From Hungatella sp. UBA5385 (GTDB taxonomy: Bacteria > Bacillota > Clostridia > Lachnospirales > Lachnospiraceae): a stretch of DNA of 64,000 bases. This document shows, piece by piece, positions 1 to 8,129 of this stretch. The stretch's first letter is position 1; every line of letters starts with the position of its first letter. Below the pieces are notes generated by a model. That model was not told the DNA's origin. It saw nothing but the letters and a program-made list of their open reading frames with translations, and made no database searches. The stretch is taken from contig DHOR01000026.1 of NCBI GenBank assembly GCA_002409995.1, forward strand, positions 69,932 through 133,931, read 5' to 3'. The position numbers and the translations under genes were made by a program.

Positions 1-13
1 AGGGTCGAACCCC
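1..13. repeat. 13-bp core of a palindromic intergenic element (cut by window edge)
   Basis: AGGGTCGAACCCC occupies the first 13 bases, 11 bases beyond the stop codon of the S8 protease. The same 13-mer is part of the right arm of the large perfect palindrome at 60044-60098. The other arm here, if present, lies outside the window. In both places the element sits directly 3' of a minus-strand gene. Confidence 0.5.
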
Positions 14-24
14 TTAAGTAAATT

Positions 25-954
25 TTACATTACAAGCCTGTCAACATCAAGCATTCCCCAGCCCTGCTGGTTCATAGGCAGCCCTAAGTCCACCACACGT
101 TCCCGCAGCATTAGCTTTACATCCCGATTGCTTAGATAAGGATATTTCTGCAGAAGCAATGCAATGGCTCCTGTTACCAAAGGAGTTGACATGGAGGTGC
201 CGCTTTTTGTCTGATAGGTGCCCGGCTGATTGTTGCAGCTGATAATTCCGGCTCCAGGAGCGATGATCTCTGGCTTGCAGATGCAGGCACCTGTAGGGCC
301 TCTGCCTGAATAATCAATCATACGGTTGCCCATAACATTCACCTCTTTATAATCATCAGAGCAGCCTACTGTAATGACTTTACGGCTGATTCCAGGAGTT
401 GTGATGGTGTTGCGGCCCGGACCCATATTGCCGGCTGCAACGCAGACTACAAGCCCGTCATCCCAGGCTGCATTGACGCCGCGTACCAGAACAGAATTCT
501 CCGTCATTCCTTTCCTGGAAAAGGAACCAACGGAGATATTTACAACTCGTATACCAAACCTTTCCCGGTTATCCCGGATCCATTTTAAGCCCGCCAGCAC
601 ATCTGAGGCATAACCATTTCCTTTGTTGTCCAATACCTTAACCATAACAATATGACACTCAGGCGCCACTCCCTGATATCTGCCGTCAGAAGCACTGCCG
701 CTTCCTCCAATAATCCCCGCTATATGGGTGCCATGGCCGTTATCATCGTAAGGTTCTCTTCGTCGGTGCACCATATCGGCAAAAGCCACGATTCTATGTT
801 CAAAATCTTCGTGAAGATAAATACCTGTATCAAGGATTGCAACTCCTATACCGCGGCCTGTAAGACCCATTCGGTAAGCAGGCTCGCAATGAATAACTTC
901 TCTAGCATGGTTCACAGTCCATTTACCTGATCCCTTTTTATTAGCATATTCCAT
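25..954 (-). CDS. Subtilisin-like serine protease (S8 family), cytoplasmic type
   Basis: A 309-residue S8 peptidase. The catalytic triad is readable: Asp42 in ILDTG, His74 in NGHGTHIAG and Ser254 in SGTSMSTP, with the oxyanion Asn in the AAGNMGPG segment near residue 176. There is no signal peptide and only a short N-terminal extension (about 30 residues) before the catalytic domain, as in intracellular subtilisins. It therefore probably acts in the cytoplasm on damaged or regulatory proteins; its substrate is unknown. It is divergent from the M20 peptidase gene with only 57 bases between the two starts, so their promoters must overlap. The family assignment is firm; the physiological role is inference. 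Confidence 0.93.
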   Translation of the reverse strand: MEYANKKGSGKWTVNHAREVIHCEPAYRMGLTGRGIGVAILDTGIYLHEDFEHRIVAFADMVHRRREPYDDNGHGTHIAGIIGGSGSASDGRYQGVAPECHIVMVKVLDNKGNGYASDVLAGLKWIRDNRERFGIRVVNISVGSFSRKGMTENSVLVRGVNAAWDDGLVVCVAAGNMGPGRNTITTPGISRKVITVGCSDDYKEVNVMGNRMIDYSGRGPTGACICKPEIIAPGAGIISCNNQPGTYQTKSGTSMSTPLVTGAIALLLQKYPYLSNRDVKLMLRERVVDLGLPMNQQGWGMLDVDRLVM

Positions 955-1011
955 TTACAGGTTGGGGTTTCCCTTCTATAATGGAATTAGTGAAAAAAGG
1001 AGATTATTACC

Positions 1012-2238
1012 ATGGAAAAACACAAAATACACCCTATACAACCATCTGTCCCAAAATCAACTGACTGCGTACCAGATGACCTCCAAACAACAGACTCCAT
1101 CTCCCTGACAAGAACCCTCATATCCATTAACAGCTCCGACCCCGGTGCCTATGAGGGAGAAATCGGAGATTATCTATATCAATGGCTGTCCCGCCTAAAC
1201 CTTCCCGTTATAAAAAAAGAGGTTTTGCCGGGGCGTTTCAATGTTATGGCAAAAATCCCGGGAGTAATTGATGATCCGGCTCTTGTTTACATCTGCCATA
1301 TTGACACTGTAACTATAGGAGAGGGCTGGACAAAGAATCCTCTGGGCGGAGAGATTATTGATGGAAATATCTATGGCAGAGGCGCCTGTGATATGAAGTC
1401 AGGACTTGCCTGTGCACTTATGGCATTTAAAAGGGCAGCTTTAGAATACCATAAGGGGAGAACACCTAAGCACTCCTTTGTCTTTATCGGAACTGTAGAT
1501 GAAGAGGATTTTATGAGAGGTGTGGAAGATGCTATTACAGAAGGCTGGGTAACTGCTGACAGCTTTGTCCTTGACACAGAACCTACCAACGGACGTATCG
1601 AGGTTGCCCATAAGGGAAGAACTTGGTTTGAAATAACAGTAAAGGGCATTACAGCCCATGCCAGCACTCCCTGGAAGGGGGCTGATGCAATTGCTGCTAT
1701 GGCAGAAGTCATTACAGGAATACGGGAGAGAATTGAAAAGGTCCCCTCCCATCCGGACCTTGGAATATCCACAGTTACCTTTGGTCAGATTGAAGGCGGC
1801 TACCGTCCCTACGTTGTGCCTGATTCCTGCAGAGTATGGATTGATATGCGCCTAGTACCGCCCACTGATACAAAGGCAGCTACAGCCATTGTGGAGGCTT
1901 CTATAGAGGAAGCAAAGAAAAAGATACCGGGAATTACCGCTGACTGGAAGCTGACCGGAGACAGACCTTATGTAGAAAAAGAAGAAAGCTCCTTCCTGCT
2001 TGCTAAGCTGAAAGAAGCCTGTGAAGATACAGTGGGAAAACCTGCTGAAGTTTCTTATTTTCCAGGATATACGGATTCGGCAGTTATTGCCGGAACTTTA
2101 AACAATCATAACTGCATGTCCTATGGTCCCGGAGATTTAGAGACGGCTCATAAGCCCGATGAATATGTTCCCTGTGAGGACATAATCAGATGCGAAAAGG
2201 TTCTGTGGAACCTTGCCAAAAACATTCTGTTTTCCTGA
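1012..2238 (+). CDS. M20 family metallopeptidase (ArgE/DapE/CPG2-like)
   Basis: A 408-residue zinc-dependent exopeptidase or deacylase. The M20 pattern is visible: a metal-binding CHIDTV near residue 94, GRGACDMKSG with the bridging Asp, DEEDF with the catalytic Glu, and the small dimerisation domain starting around GRTWFEITVKG (about residue 205) with TAHASTP. The C-terminal metal His lies in ETAHKPDEYV. An AAAGGAG site precedes the ATG at 1012 by a usual distance. Family members remove acyl groups or terminal residues from small amino-acid derivatives; the exact substrate cannot be read. No biosynthetic partner sits next to it, so a catabolic or housekeeping dipeptidase role is as likely as ArgE or DapE function. 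Confidence 0.88.
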   Translation: MEKHKIHPIQPSVPKSTDCVPDDLQTTDSISLTRTLISINSSDPGAYEGEIGDYLYQWLSRLNLPVIKKEVLPGRFNVMAKIPGVIDDPALVYICHIDTVTIGEGWTKNPLGGEIIDGNIYGRGACDMKSGLACALMAFKRAALEYHKGRTPKHSFVFIGTVDEEDFMRGVEDAITEGWVTADSFVLDTEPTNGRIEVAHKGRTWFEITVKGITAHASTPWKGADAIAAMAEVITGIRERIEKVPSHPDLGISTVTFGQIEGGYRPYVVPDSCRVWIDMRLVPPTDTKAATAIVEASIEEAKKKIPGITADWKLTGDRPYVEKEESSFLLAKLKEACEDTVGKPAEVSYFPGYTDSAVIAGTLNNHNCMSYGPGDLETAHKPDEYVPCEDIIRCEKVLWNLAKNILFS

Positions 2239-2271
2239 ATTTACTTATCAAATTATATCTGTAACACCATT

Positions 2272-2312
2272 TCTGCAGCAGGCGACTAATTTATAAATCC
2301 ACCTGCTGCAGA
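2272..2312. terminator. Inverted repeat at convergent gene ends
   Basis: TCTGCAGCAGG (2272-2282) pairs perfectly with CCTGCTGCAGA (2302-2312), 11 bp with a 19-base loop. The right arm lies inside the last codons of the XRE gene and the left arm in the gap after the M20 gene. It lacks a clear T-tract on either strand, so its role as a bidirectional terminator is only probable. Confidence 0.45.
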
Positions 2313-2557
2313 TCAGATTTATCCACTACAAAGAATTCATTATATTCCACATCTAAAATTTCTTTTAAACTTATAAGCTCTGTGACTTTGATATTGGATA
2401 ATCCGGCTTCTATCTTTGCATAGGTACTTCTTGTAATCTCACACCCCTTTACCTGCATTTTTGCAACAATCTGTTCCTGAGTCAGTCTTGCTTTCATTCT
2501 TAACTTCCTGATATTTTTCCCTAAAATTTTATTATCCTGCTTAATTTTCTGGTTCAT
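2291..2557 (-). CDS. Small XRE-family helix-turn-helix regulator
   Basis: An 88-residue protein that is almost entirely one XRE/Cro HTH domain. The N-terminal region MNQKIKQDNKILGKNIRKLR leads into the HTH (LTQEQIVAKMQ, then SRSTYAKIEAG-like ITRSTYAKIEAGLSN). It has no effector or oligomerisation domain. The start is supported by AAGGAGC seven bases upstream. It is divergent from a 63-residue protein of unknown function, and a near-perfect 20-bp palindrome lies between them (2613-2632). Autoregulation and control of the neighbour are therefore likely. The HTH assignment is firm; the target is inference. Confidence 0.88.
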   Translation of the reverse strand: MNQKIKQDNKILGKNIRKLRMKARLTQEQIVAKMQVKGCEITRSTYAKIEAGLSNIKVTELISLKEILDVEYNEFFVVDKSDLQQVDL

Positions 2558-2612
2558 ATTTTGCTCCTTATACAGAACATCTCCTTGATTCTATATTATT
2601 TCCCAGTTATAA

Positions 2613-2632
2613 TTGCTCCATATATGGAACAA
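2613..2632. promoter_or_regulatory. Palindromic operator candidate between xre and its divergent neighbour
   Basis: The site is TTG-C-TCCATATATGGA-A-CAA: 20 bases, dyad-symmetric except one base pair. A related half-site, CCATATAT, recurs at 2644-2651. It sits in the divergent spacer, where an XRE repressor would be expected to bind. The protein-DNA link is inferred from position only. Confidence 0.5.
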
Positions 2633-2710
2633 AAATTAAAATTACCATATATTTCCAGTGTAGCAAATATAAATTTGTATTATAGTAAAAGATTAGAGGA
2701 GGATTATGAA

Positions 2711-2902
2711 ATGAACCATTTCAAGAAGCAGGAAGCCCGACTGGCTAAACTGCTGGATCAGGCTGCTGAATGCGGGAATGAGGGATCACCTTCGGCACCA
2801 CCTGATGAATTTAATAAAATTATAGAAAAAATGAACAGGAGAAACGTAATTCCCAGAATTAGGAAGGAATTAAAAAAGGCCGGTGAGCAGCCGGATTATT
2901 AG
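2711..2902 (+). CDS. Small hypothetical protein (63 residues)
   Basis: I do not recognise this protein. The start at 2711 is chosen because AGAGGAGG ends seven bases upstream; longer readings of the same frame would run through the AT-rich promoter region. The predicted product is hydrophilic and mostly helical, with heptad-like N-terminal (KKQEARLAKLLDQAAE) and basic C-terminal (RRNVIPRIRKELKKAG) helices joined by a Gly/Ser/Pro stretch. It has no signal peptide, membrane segment or Cys pair. It is divergent from the XRE regulator and probably controlled by it. The good ribosome-binding site argues that it is expressed. Confidence 0.6.
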   Translation: MNHFKKQEARLAKLLDQAAECGNEGSPSAPPDEFNKIIEKMNRRNVIPRIRKELKKAGEQPDY

Positions 2903-3184
2903 TCGGACAAGACACTATGTAAAAAAATTGTACGTTTTTTGTCAGAAACAGCATTGGAGGGTAAGCCACTGCTAAGAAATGAAATTAAGAATTTCTTCAT
3001 AATCTATTCAAATAATATACAAACATTTCAAGAGACCATGTGATATACTAAGTACATAAGAAATGCACAACGTAACAATTATCCTTTCACCCTTTTTGAA
3101 AATCCTAAATCCTAAAGAAAAGTATCCCTGTGTCACCTATCACATGACACAGGGATTTTTCTGTCTTTTTATACTTTATTTCTC
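2903..3184. other. Intergenic region with a bidirectional terminator
   Basis: This is 280 bases with no credible coding sequence. It holds a short inverted repeat (AAGAAAT...ATTTCTT near 2977-3000), an AT-rich stretch, and at its right end the strong hairpin listed separately at 3124-3156. No riboswitch signature was recognised. Confidence 0.6.
3124..3156. terminator. Rho-independent terminator, lysA / small-protein convergent ends
   Basis: ATCCCTGTGTCA pairs with TGACACAGGGAT over 12 bp with a 9-base loop, and the plus strand continues TTTTTCTGTCTTTTT. It ends rightward transcripts from the small-protein gene and may also stop lysA transcripts on the minus strand, where the tail is less T-rich. 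Confidence 0.85.
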
Positions 3185-4456
3185 TTAATATTTTATATCC
3201 TTTAAAATATCGCAAAAATCAAAAGTGGCAAAATAATCCTTGGGAGTTTCTGCCCTGCGGATCATTTCAGCTGTTCCGTCTTCCTTTAAGAGGATTTCCG
3301 CTGATCTTAACTTACCATTGTAATTATATCCCATAGAAAATCCGTGAGCACCTGTATCATGAATATAGAGAATATCTCCCTTCTCAATGGCAGGCAGCAT
3401 ACGGTCAATGGCAAATTTGTCATTGTTCTCGCAAAGAGAGCCTACCACATCATATTTATGATCACAGGGGGCGCCTTCCCTTCCCATGACAGTGATATGG
3501 TGATAAGCGCCGTACATAGCAGGACGCATCAGATTCACTGCACAGGCATCAACTCCTACATATTCCTTATGGGTATGCTTTTCGTGGACAGCAGTGGTAA
3601 TCAGCGCTCCATATGGCCCTAACATAAATCGTCCAAGCTCTGTAAAGATTGCCACATCACCCATTCCGGCAGGAATTAAAACTTCCTCATAAGCCTTACG
3701 CACACCTTCTCCGATTGCCATAATATCATTAGGCTCCTGATCAGGATAATAAGGAATTCCAATTCCGCCTGATAAATTGATAAATGCAATATGAGCGCCT
3801 GTCTCTTCCTTCAACTTAACTGCCAGCTCAAAAAGCACCTTAGCAAGCATTGGATAATAGTCATTGGTCACAGTATTGCTTGCTAAAAATGCATGAATTC
3901 CGAAATTCTTAACACCTTTTTCCTTTAAAACCTTATATGCCTCAAAGATCTGCTCAGTAGTCATGCCATACTTGGCATCTCCAGGGTTGTCCATAATATC
4001 ATTGCTGACTTTAAAAAGACCGCCTGGATTATAGCGGCAGCTAATGGTCTCAGGTATATAGCCAATTGCCTTTTCCAGAAAATCAATATGGGTAAAATCA
4101 TCTAAATTAATGGTCGCACCGATTTTGGCTGCATACTGAAATTCCTCTACAGGAGTGTTATTAGAAGAAAACATAATGTCAGAGCCGGCAAATCCCAGGG
4201 CGTCAGACAGCATCAGCTCTGTTTCAGAAGAGCAGTCTGTGCCGCAGCCGCATTCCTTTAAAATCTTTAAAATAAAAGGATTGGGTGTTGCCTTTACTGC
4301 AAAATACTCCTTAAACCCTTTATTCCATGAAAATGCCTCCTTCAGCTTTAAGGCATTCTCCTTAATCCCTTTCTCATCATAAAGGTGAAATGGGGTAGGA
4401 TATTGTTCTATGATCTTATTCAGTGCTTCCTTCGTTATAAATGGTCTTTTCTCCAT
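3185..4456 (-). CDS. lysA: Diaminopimelate decarboxylase-like PLP enzyme
   Basis: A 423-residue fold-type III PLP decarboxylase. Lys55 in YFAVKATPNP is the Schiff-base lysine, NLSGGIGIPY is the phosphate-binding glycine loop, and VVGSLCENND carries the active-site Cys contributed across the dimer. Members convert meso-diaminopimelate to L-lysine, the last step of lysine synthesis. The usual HxHIGSQ motif reads IHAFLASNT here, as I recall from a clostridial subgroup, so related substrates cannot be excluded. It lies downstream of pyk but a hairpin separates them, and it has its own GAGGAGAG ribosome-binding site. No lysine riboswitch or T-box is visible in its 136-base leader. Confidence 0.85.
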   Translation of the reverse strand: MEKRPFITKEALNKIIEQYPTPFHLYDEKGIKENALKLKEAFSWNKGFKEYFAVKATPNPFILKILKECGCGTDCSSETELMLSDALGFAGSDIMFSSNNTPVEEFQYAAKIGATINLDDFTHIDFLEKAIGYIPETISCRYNPGGLFKVSNDIMDNPGDAKYGMTTEQIFEAYKVLKEKGVKNFGIHAFLASNTVTNDYYPMLAKVLFELAVKLKEETGAHIAFINLSGGIGIPYYPDQEPNDIMAIGEGVRKAYEEVLIPAGMGDVAIFTELGRFMLGPYGALITTAVHEKHTHKEYVGVDACAVNLMRPAMYGAYHHITVMGREGAPCDHKYDVVGSLCENNDKFAIDRMLPAIEKGDILYIHDTGAHGFSMGYNYNGKLRSAEILLKEDGTAEMIRRAETPKDYFATFDFCDILKDIKY

Positions 4457-4499
4457 AACTTCTCTCCTCTCGTATCAGATAAATATAAAAACAGGACCG

Positions 4500-4559
4500 A
4501 AAAGGGTCTGTCCGGCTACATTTCTGTTACGCATCATTGTACCCAAGATAGACCCTTTT
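4500..4559 (-). terminator. Long-loop hairpin terminator after pyk
   Basis: AAAAGGGTCT (4500-4509) is perfectly complementary to AGACCCTTTT (4550-4559), with a 40-base loop. Reading leftward, the stem is followed by CGGTCCTGTTTTTATATTT, which has a T-rich tail. This is probably the pyk terminator. The long loop is unusual and could contain a nested structure. Confidence 0.6.
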
Positions 4560-4592
4560 GTCTACAGTTTTATTATGATAAATGAATCTAAA

Positions 4593-6029
4593 TTAATCAA
4601 CGGTCACTACACGCATAATATTGGTGTGGGCAGCAGCCTCATGTTTGCTCAACGGACTAACCACACCTGCAGTTACGATTACGGTATCATCCTTCTCAAC
4701 AATTCCCTTTGCCTTTAACAACTCCATGGAAGAGTAGATTAAAATGTCAGTTGACTCAGCACGTTTTGCCTGAAATGGCTTAACGCCCCAGTATAACTGC
4801 ATCTGACGCATTGCAGAAGCGCTTGGGGACAGTCCGACGATTAAAGCCTCAGGTCTCCACTTGGACAGCATTCTGGTTGTAAATCCTGTAATACTTGGAG
4901 CTACAATTACCTTTGCCTCCAGATCATGAGCTGTTGATACAGATGAATAGCAGACAGCATTGGAAACGTTATGTGTGTTTACAGCGTCTACTTTACGTTT
5001 GCGGTAACCGGAATAATTGAGATGCTTCTCTGTCTCTTCCAGAATGGAAGCCATCATGGTAAGAGCCTCTATTGGATATTTACCCATTGCTGTCTCACCA
5101 GATAACATAACAGCATCTGTTCCGTCGTAAACAGCGTTAGCAACGTCAGTTACCTCAGCTCTTGTAGGACGTGGGTTGCGGATCATGGAATCCAGCATCT
5201 GTGTAGCTGTAATAACAGGCTTACAAGCTTCATTACACTTCTCAATGATCTTCTTCTGAATAAACGGAACTTCCTGTGCAGGAATCTCCACGCCCATGTC
5301 ACCACGAGCTACCATAATACCATCGCTGGCTTCAATAATGGCATCCAGATTCTCAATTCCTTCAGCATTCTCGATCTTTGCAATAACACCGATGTTGGAA
5401 TGCTCCTTAGCAAGAATCTTCTTGATTTCATGGACAGCGTCTGCTGTACGAACGAAAGAAGCAGCAATAAAGTCAAAGCCCTGCTCAATACCAAATGCAA
5501 TGTCTGCTCTGTCCTTATCAGTCAGCGCCGGAAGTTTTACCTTAACATTAGGTACGTTAACGCCCTTTCTCTCTCCAAGCTCACCACCGTTAATAATGGT
5601 ACAGATAATGGAGTTGCCCTTTACTTCAGTCACTTCAAGCTCAATCAGACCATCATCAATGAGAATTCTGTTGCCTGGCTTTACATCCTCGTGAAGCTTG
5701 TCATAAGTAATCTGACCGATTGTTTCATCACCGATTACTTCATCAGTGGTCAGGGTATAGGTCTCACCCTCTTTTAATACTACCTTTTTACCGTCCTTTA
5801 AAAGGCCTGTACGGATCTCCGGACCCTTGGTGTCAAGAAGTGCAGCGATAGGAAGATCAAGCTCTTCTCTTACGCTTTTTAACAGATCAAGGCGATCCTT
5901 CTGTTCTTCATAATCTCCATGGGAGAAGTTGAATCTGGCAACATCCATGCCGTTTTCAGCAAGAGCTTTCATCAGGGCGCGGTCACTGGTATTAGGTCCC
6001 ATCGTACATACGATCTTAGTTCTTTTCAT
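4593..6029 (-). CDS. pyk: Pyruvate kinase
   Basis: A 478-residue pyruvate kinase, which transfers phosphate from phosphoenolpyruvate to ADP in the last step of glycolysis. Signatures include RFNFSHG near residue 36, the LLDTKGPEIRTG loop, KIENAEGIENLDAI with the active-site Lys, VARGDMGVE, and ATQMLDSMI followed by PTRAEVTDVANAV. It has the A, B and C domains but not the extra C-terminal PEP-utilising domain found in Bacillus enzymes. It is the third gene of an apparent corA-rhomboid-pyk operon, 17 bases after the rhomboid-like gene. Confidence 0.97.
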   Translation of the reverse strand: MKRTKIVCTMGPNTSDRALMKALAENGMDVARFNFSHGDYEEQKDRLDLLKSVREELDLPIAALLDTKGPEIRTGLLKDGKKVVLKEGETYTLTTDEVIGDETIGQITYDKLHEDVKPGNRILIDDGLIELEVTEVKGNSIICTIINGGELGERKGVNVPNVKVKLPALTDKDRADIAFGIEQGFDFIAASFVRTADAVHEIKKILAKEHSNIGVIAKIENAEGIENLDAIIEASDGIMVARGDMGVEIPAQEVPFIQKKIIEKCNEACKPVITATQMLDSMIRNPRPTRAEVTDVANAVYDGTDAVMLSGETAMGKYPIEALTMMASILEETEKHLNYSGYRKRKVDAVNTHNVSNAVCYSSVSTAHDLEAKVIVAPSITGFTTRMLSKWRPEALIVGLSPSASAMRQMQLYWGVKPFQAKRAESTDILIYSSMELLKAKGIVEKDDTVIVTAGVVSPLSKHEAAAHTNIMRVVTVD

Positions 6030-6046
6030 GTTTTTCCTCCAAACTA

Positions 6047-6904
6047 TTAATTGGTTTCACCGGGTGTGGGGTTTTCCCCGGTTACGTGTTTATGTGTATA
6101 TAAATGCTGGGAGCAGTATTCATAGCTGCCCTGGCATTTTGAGCAATAACGAAATTCCAAATCAGGATCATCTTTTTCTGTTCTGCCGCAGACAGCACAT
6201 TTGTGATGAGTGGTTCCATTGGGTTTTATCTTAACCTGCTTTTGGAAATTATGCTTTCTCCTGATTTCTTTGGGATTTAAGCGGCTTGTATTCCTGGTCA
6301 TTAGGAAGAACAGGATAAAGTTTAACAGAGCCATAACAATGGTAATCCTTTCGCTGGTTCCGCCAACTACAAAGTTGTAGAAGAAGAAAAAGCCATTAAA
6401 TAATCCCATCCACTTTGCCTTAATTGGAATTGCGAAAAACAGCAGAAATTCCATATTAGGAAAGGTAACAGCAAAAGCAAAAAATAGAGAGTAATTTAAA
6501 TAGGTGGTATTAAGGTAAACCTTCTGACCAAATGCCACATACAGAATTATGGCCGCCAGCACATGACCAATGACTCCCATGAAGAAATAAACATTAAATC
6601 GGAAAGAACCCCAAATCCTCTCTAAAGTCATTCCAAGTACATAATAAAGATAGAGGGAAATCGCATTACTAAGCAGTACGGCACTAAAAGGTCCCGGATA
6701 GGGCGGATAAATCATAAATGTTACAATCCGCCAGATCTGACCATGAAGAATCGCCTCAGCATCCAGTGCCAGATACTGATAATAAAACATAGGCGCAAAG
6801 CTCATCATCAACATTCCAGTAATATACATGGCAATGATATAATACATCAGGTTTGGAATCGCATATTTATTGTACTTGCGTTCCAGCTTGTAGAAAAATT
6901 TCAT
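6047..6904 (-). CDS. Rhomboid-like membrane protein with C-terminal zinc ribbon (probable pseudoprotease)
   Basis: A 285-residue protein with six or so membrane segments between residues 20 and 205, followed by a basic linker and a Cys4-type zinc ribbon (CAVC ... CSKC, about residues 236-262). The first loop carries HGQIWRIVTFMI, a conserved rhomboid segment. The expected GxSG serine motif is absent: the equivalent membrane segment reads NYSLFFAFA. No catalytic His is evident either. It therefore looks like a proteolytically inactive rhomboid-fold protein, perhaps a membrane-protein chaperone or adaptor. An AAGGATGAG site supports the start. It lies between corA and pyk on the same strand. 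Confidence 0.75.
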   Translation of the reverse strand: MKFFYKLERKYNKYAIPNLMYYIIAMYITGMLMMSFAPMFYYQYLALDAEAILHGQIWRIVTFMIYPPYPGPFSAVLLSNAISLYLYYVLGMTLERIWGSFRFNVYFFMGVIGHVLAAIILYVAFGQKVYLNTTYLNYSLFFAFAVTFPNMEFLLFFAIPIKAKWMGLFNGFFFFYNFVVGGTSERITIVMALLNFILFFLMTRNTSRLNPKEIRRKHNFQKQVKIKPNGTTHHKCAVCGRTEKDDPDLEFRYCSKCQGSYEYCSQHLYTHKHVTGENPTPGETN

Positions 6905-6928
6905 TATCTCATCCTTTTCCTTTAAATA

Positions 6929-7870
6929 CTAAAACAGATCCTTCTTAGAGAATATCCATGCTACAAGCAGTGTCAGCACGAGGGTAAATCCCATTACAAT
7001 TTCAAATCCATAAGGATGGGTTGCAAAAGGCATTCCATGGGAGTTTACATTCATTCCGTAAAAGCTTGCTATCATGGTGGGTATAGACATAACAATGGTA
7101 ATGGTAGCAAGGAATTTCATAACAATATTTAAGTTGTTGGAGATAACAGATGCAAAGGCATCCATAGTTCCGCTTAAAATACCGCTGTAAATATTAGCCA
7201 TCTCAATGGCCTGCTTATTCTCAATAATTACATCTTCCAGAAGTTCTGTGTCCTCGGGATACTTTTTGATCTTTTCATTTCTCATCAGCTTCTCTAACAC
7301 TACTTCATTGGAACGAAGTGAGGTGGTAAAGTACACCAGACTCTTCTCCAGCTCCAGCAGCTCGATCAGCTCCCTGTTCTTTGTTGATTTGTGAAGTTTT
7401 TCTTCAACCTCAATGCTCTTCTTATCTATAATACGAAGATTCTGAAGAAATAAAGATGCATTCTTATAGAGCACCTGCAAAATGAACCGTGTCTTCATAT
7501 AAGTATGGAAATCACGGACTCTTCCATCCATAAATGCAGTTAATACAGGTGTATCCTCCAGACAGACTGTAATAATCACGTCATCTGTAATCAGTATTCC
7601 CATAGGAATTGTTACATACCTGTCTTTGTCATTACGTTCTTCAATGCTTGGGATATCCACAACGATCAAAGTAAAGCCTTCTTCAGTCTCAATTCGGGAA
7701 CGTTCCTCCTCATCAAGAGGGGCCCGAAGATCATCAGGATCCAGCTGAAATCTCTTGGAAATTTCTAAAATCTCAGTGGCCGTAGGGTTTGTTAAAGCAA
7801 TCCATGAACCCGGGGTTATTTCATCCTTTTGCTGGATATGTCCTTCCTCTGTTTTGAAAATACGAATCAT
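6929..7870 (-). CDS. corA: CorA-family magnesium/divalent cation channel
   Basis: A 313-residue CorA protein: a large cytoplasmic funnel domain, a long helix through residues 150-240, and two C-terminal membrane helices with the diagnostic Y-GMN motif at residues 272-274 ending the first. The C-terminus is the usual basic FSKKDLF. The start at 7870 (MIRIFKTEEG) is chosen because GGAAGGGGGAAG lies just upstream; reading 18 residues further would enter the promoter. A perfect TTGACA-17-TATAAT promoter lies at 7937-7965. It is the first gene of the operon with the rhomboid-like gene and pyk. Confidence 0.93.
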   Translation of the reverse strand: MIRIFKTEEGHIQQKDEITPGSWIALTNPTATEILEISKRFQLDPDDLRAPLDEEERSRIETEEGFTLIVVDIPSIEERNDKDRYVTIPMGILITDDVIITVCLEDTPVLTAFMDGRVRDFHTYMKTRFILQVLYKNASLFLQNLRIIDKKSIEVEEKLHKSTKNRELIELLELEKSLVYFTTSLRSNEVVLEKLMRNEKIKKYPEDTELLEDVIIENKQAIEMANIYSGILSGTMDAFASVISNNLNIVMKFLATITIVMSIPTMIASFYGMNVNSHGMPFATHPYGFEIVMGFTLVLTLLVAWIFSKKDLF

Positions 7871-7936
7871 AAGATTCTTCCCCCTTCCATATGCTGTAAA
7901 AATCAGCCGAATATATTGGCACACTTCGACTTATAC

Positions 7937-7965
7937 ATTATAGAGGGCAGCAACTTATTTGTCAA
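7937..7965 (-). promoter_or_regulatory. Consensus sigma-A promoter for corA operon
   Basis: Reading leftward, TTGACA (7965-7960), a 17-base spacer and TATAAT (7942-7937) match the housekeeping consensus at every position. The start codon of corA lies about 60 bases downstream. Confidence 0.85.
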
Positions 7966-8129
7966 ATGAATTGGAAGGTTAAATATTCTTTTTTTACAAT
8001 CTTTACCCTTTTTTAACAATAATTATCACTACTAGACAATTGTATTATTTCTTATTTTATGTTAAACTGGGTGCGGCGAACCCAAATCTTATGCTACATA
8101 AAAGGAGGCAGGGAATTACCCCCGCACGT

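Noticed and set aside
1..15. GGTTCGA-like T-arm of a tRNA at the window edge and at 60054-60090
   Set aside because: The GGGGTTCGACCC strings lack a seven-base T-loop between stems and no acceptor, D or anticodon arm can be found. They are better explained as a shared palindrome.
1012..2238. YgeY-type selenium-linked hydrolase paired with the molybdenum hydroxylase
   Set aside because: The M20 sequence differs from YgeY as I recall it, and the two loci lie more than 20 kb apart with no other selenium-metabolism genes in view.
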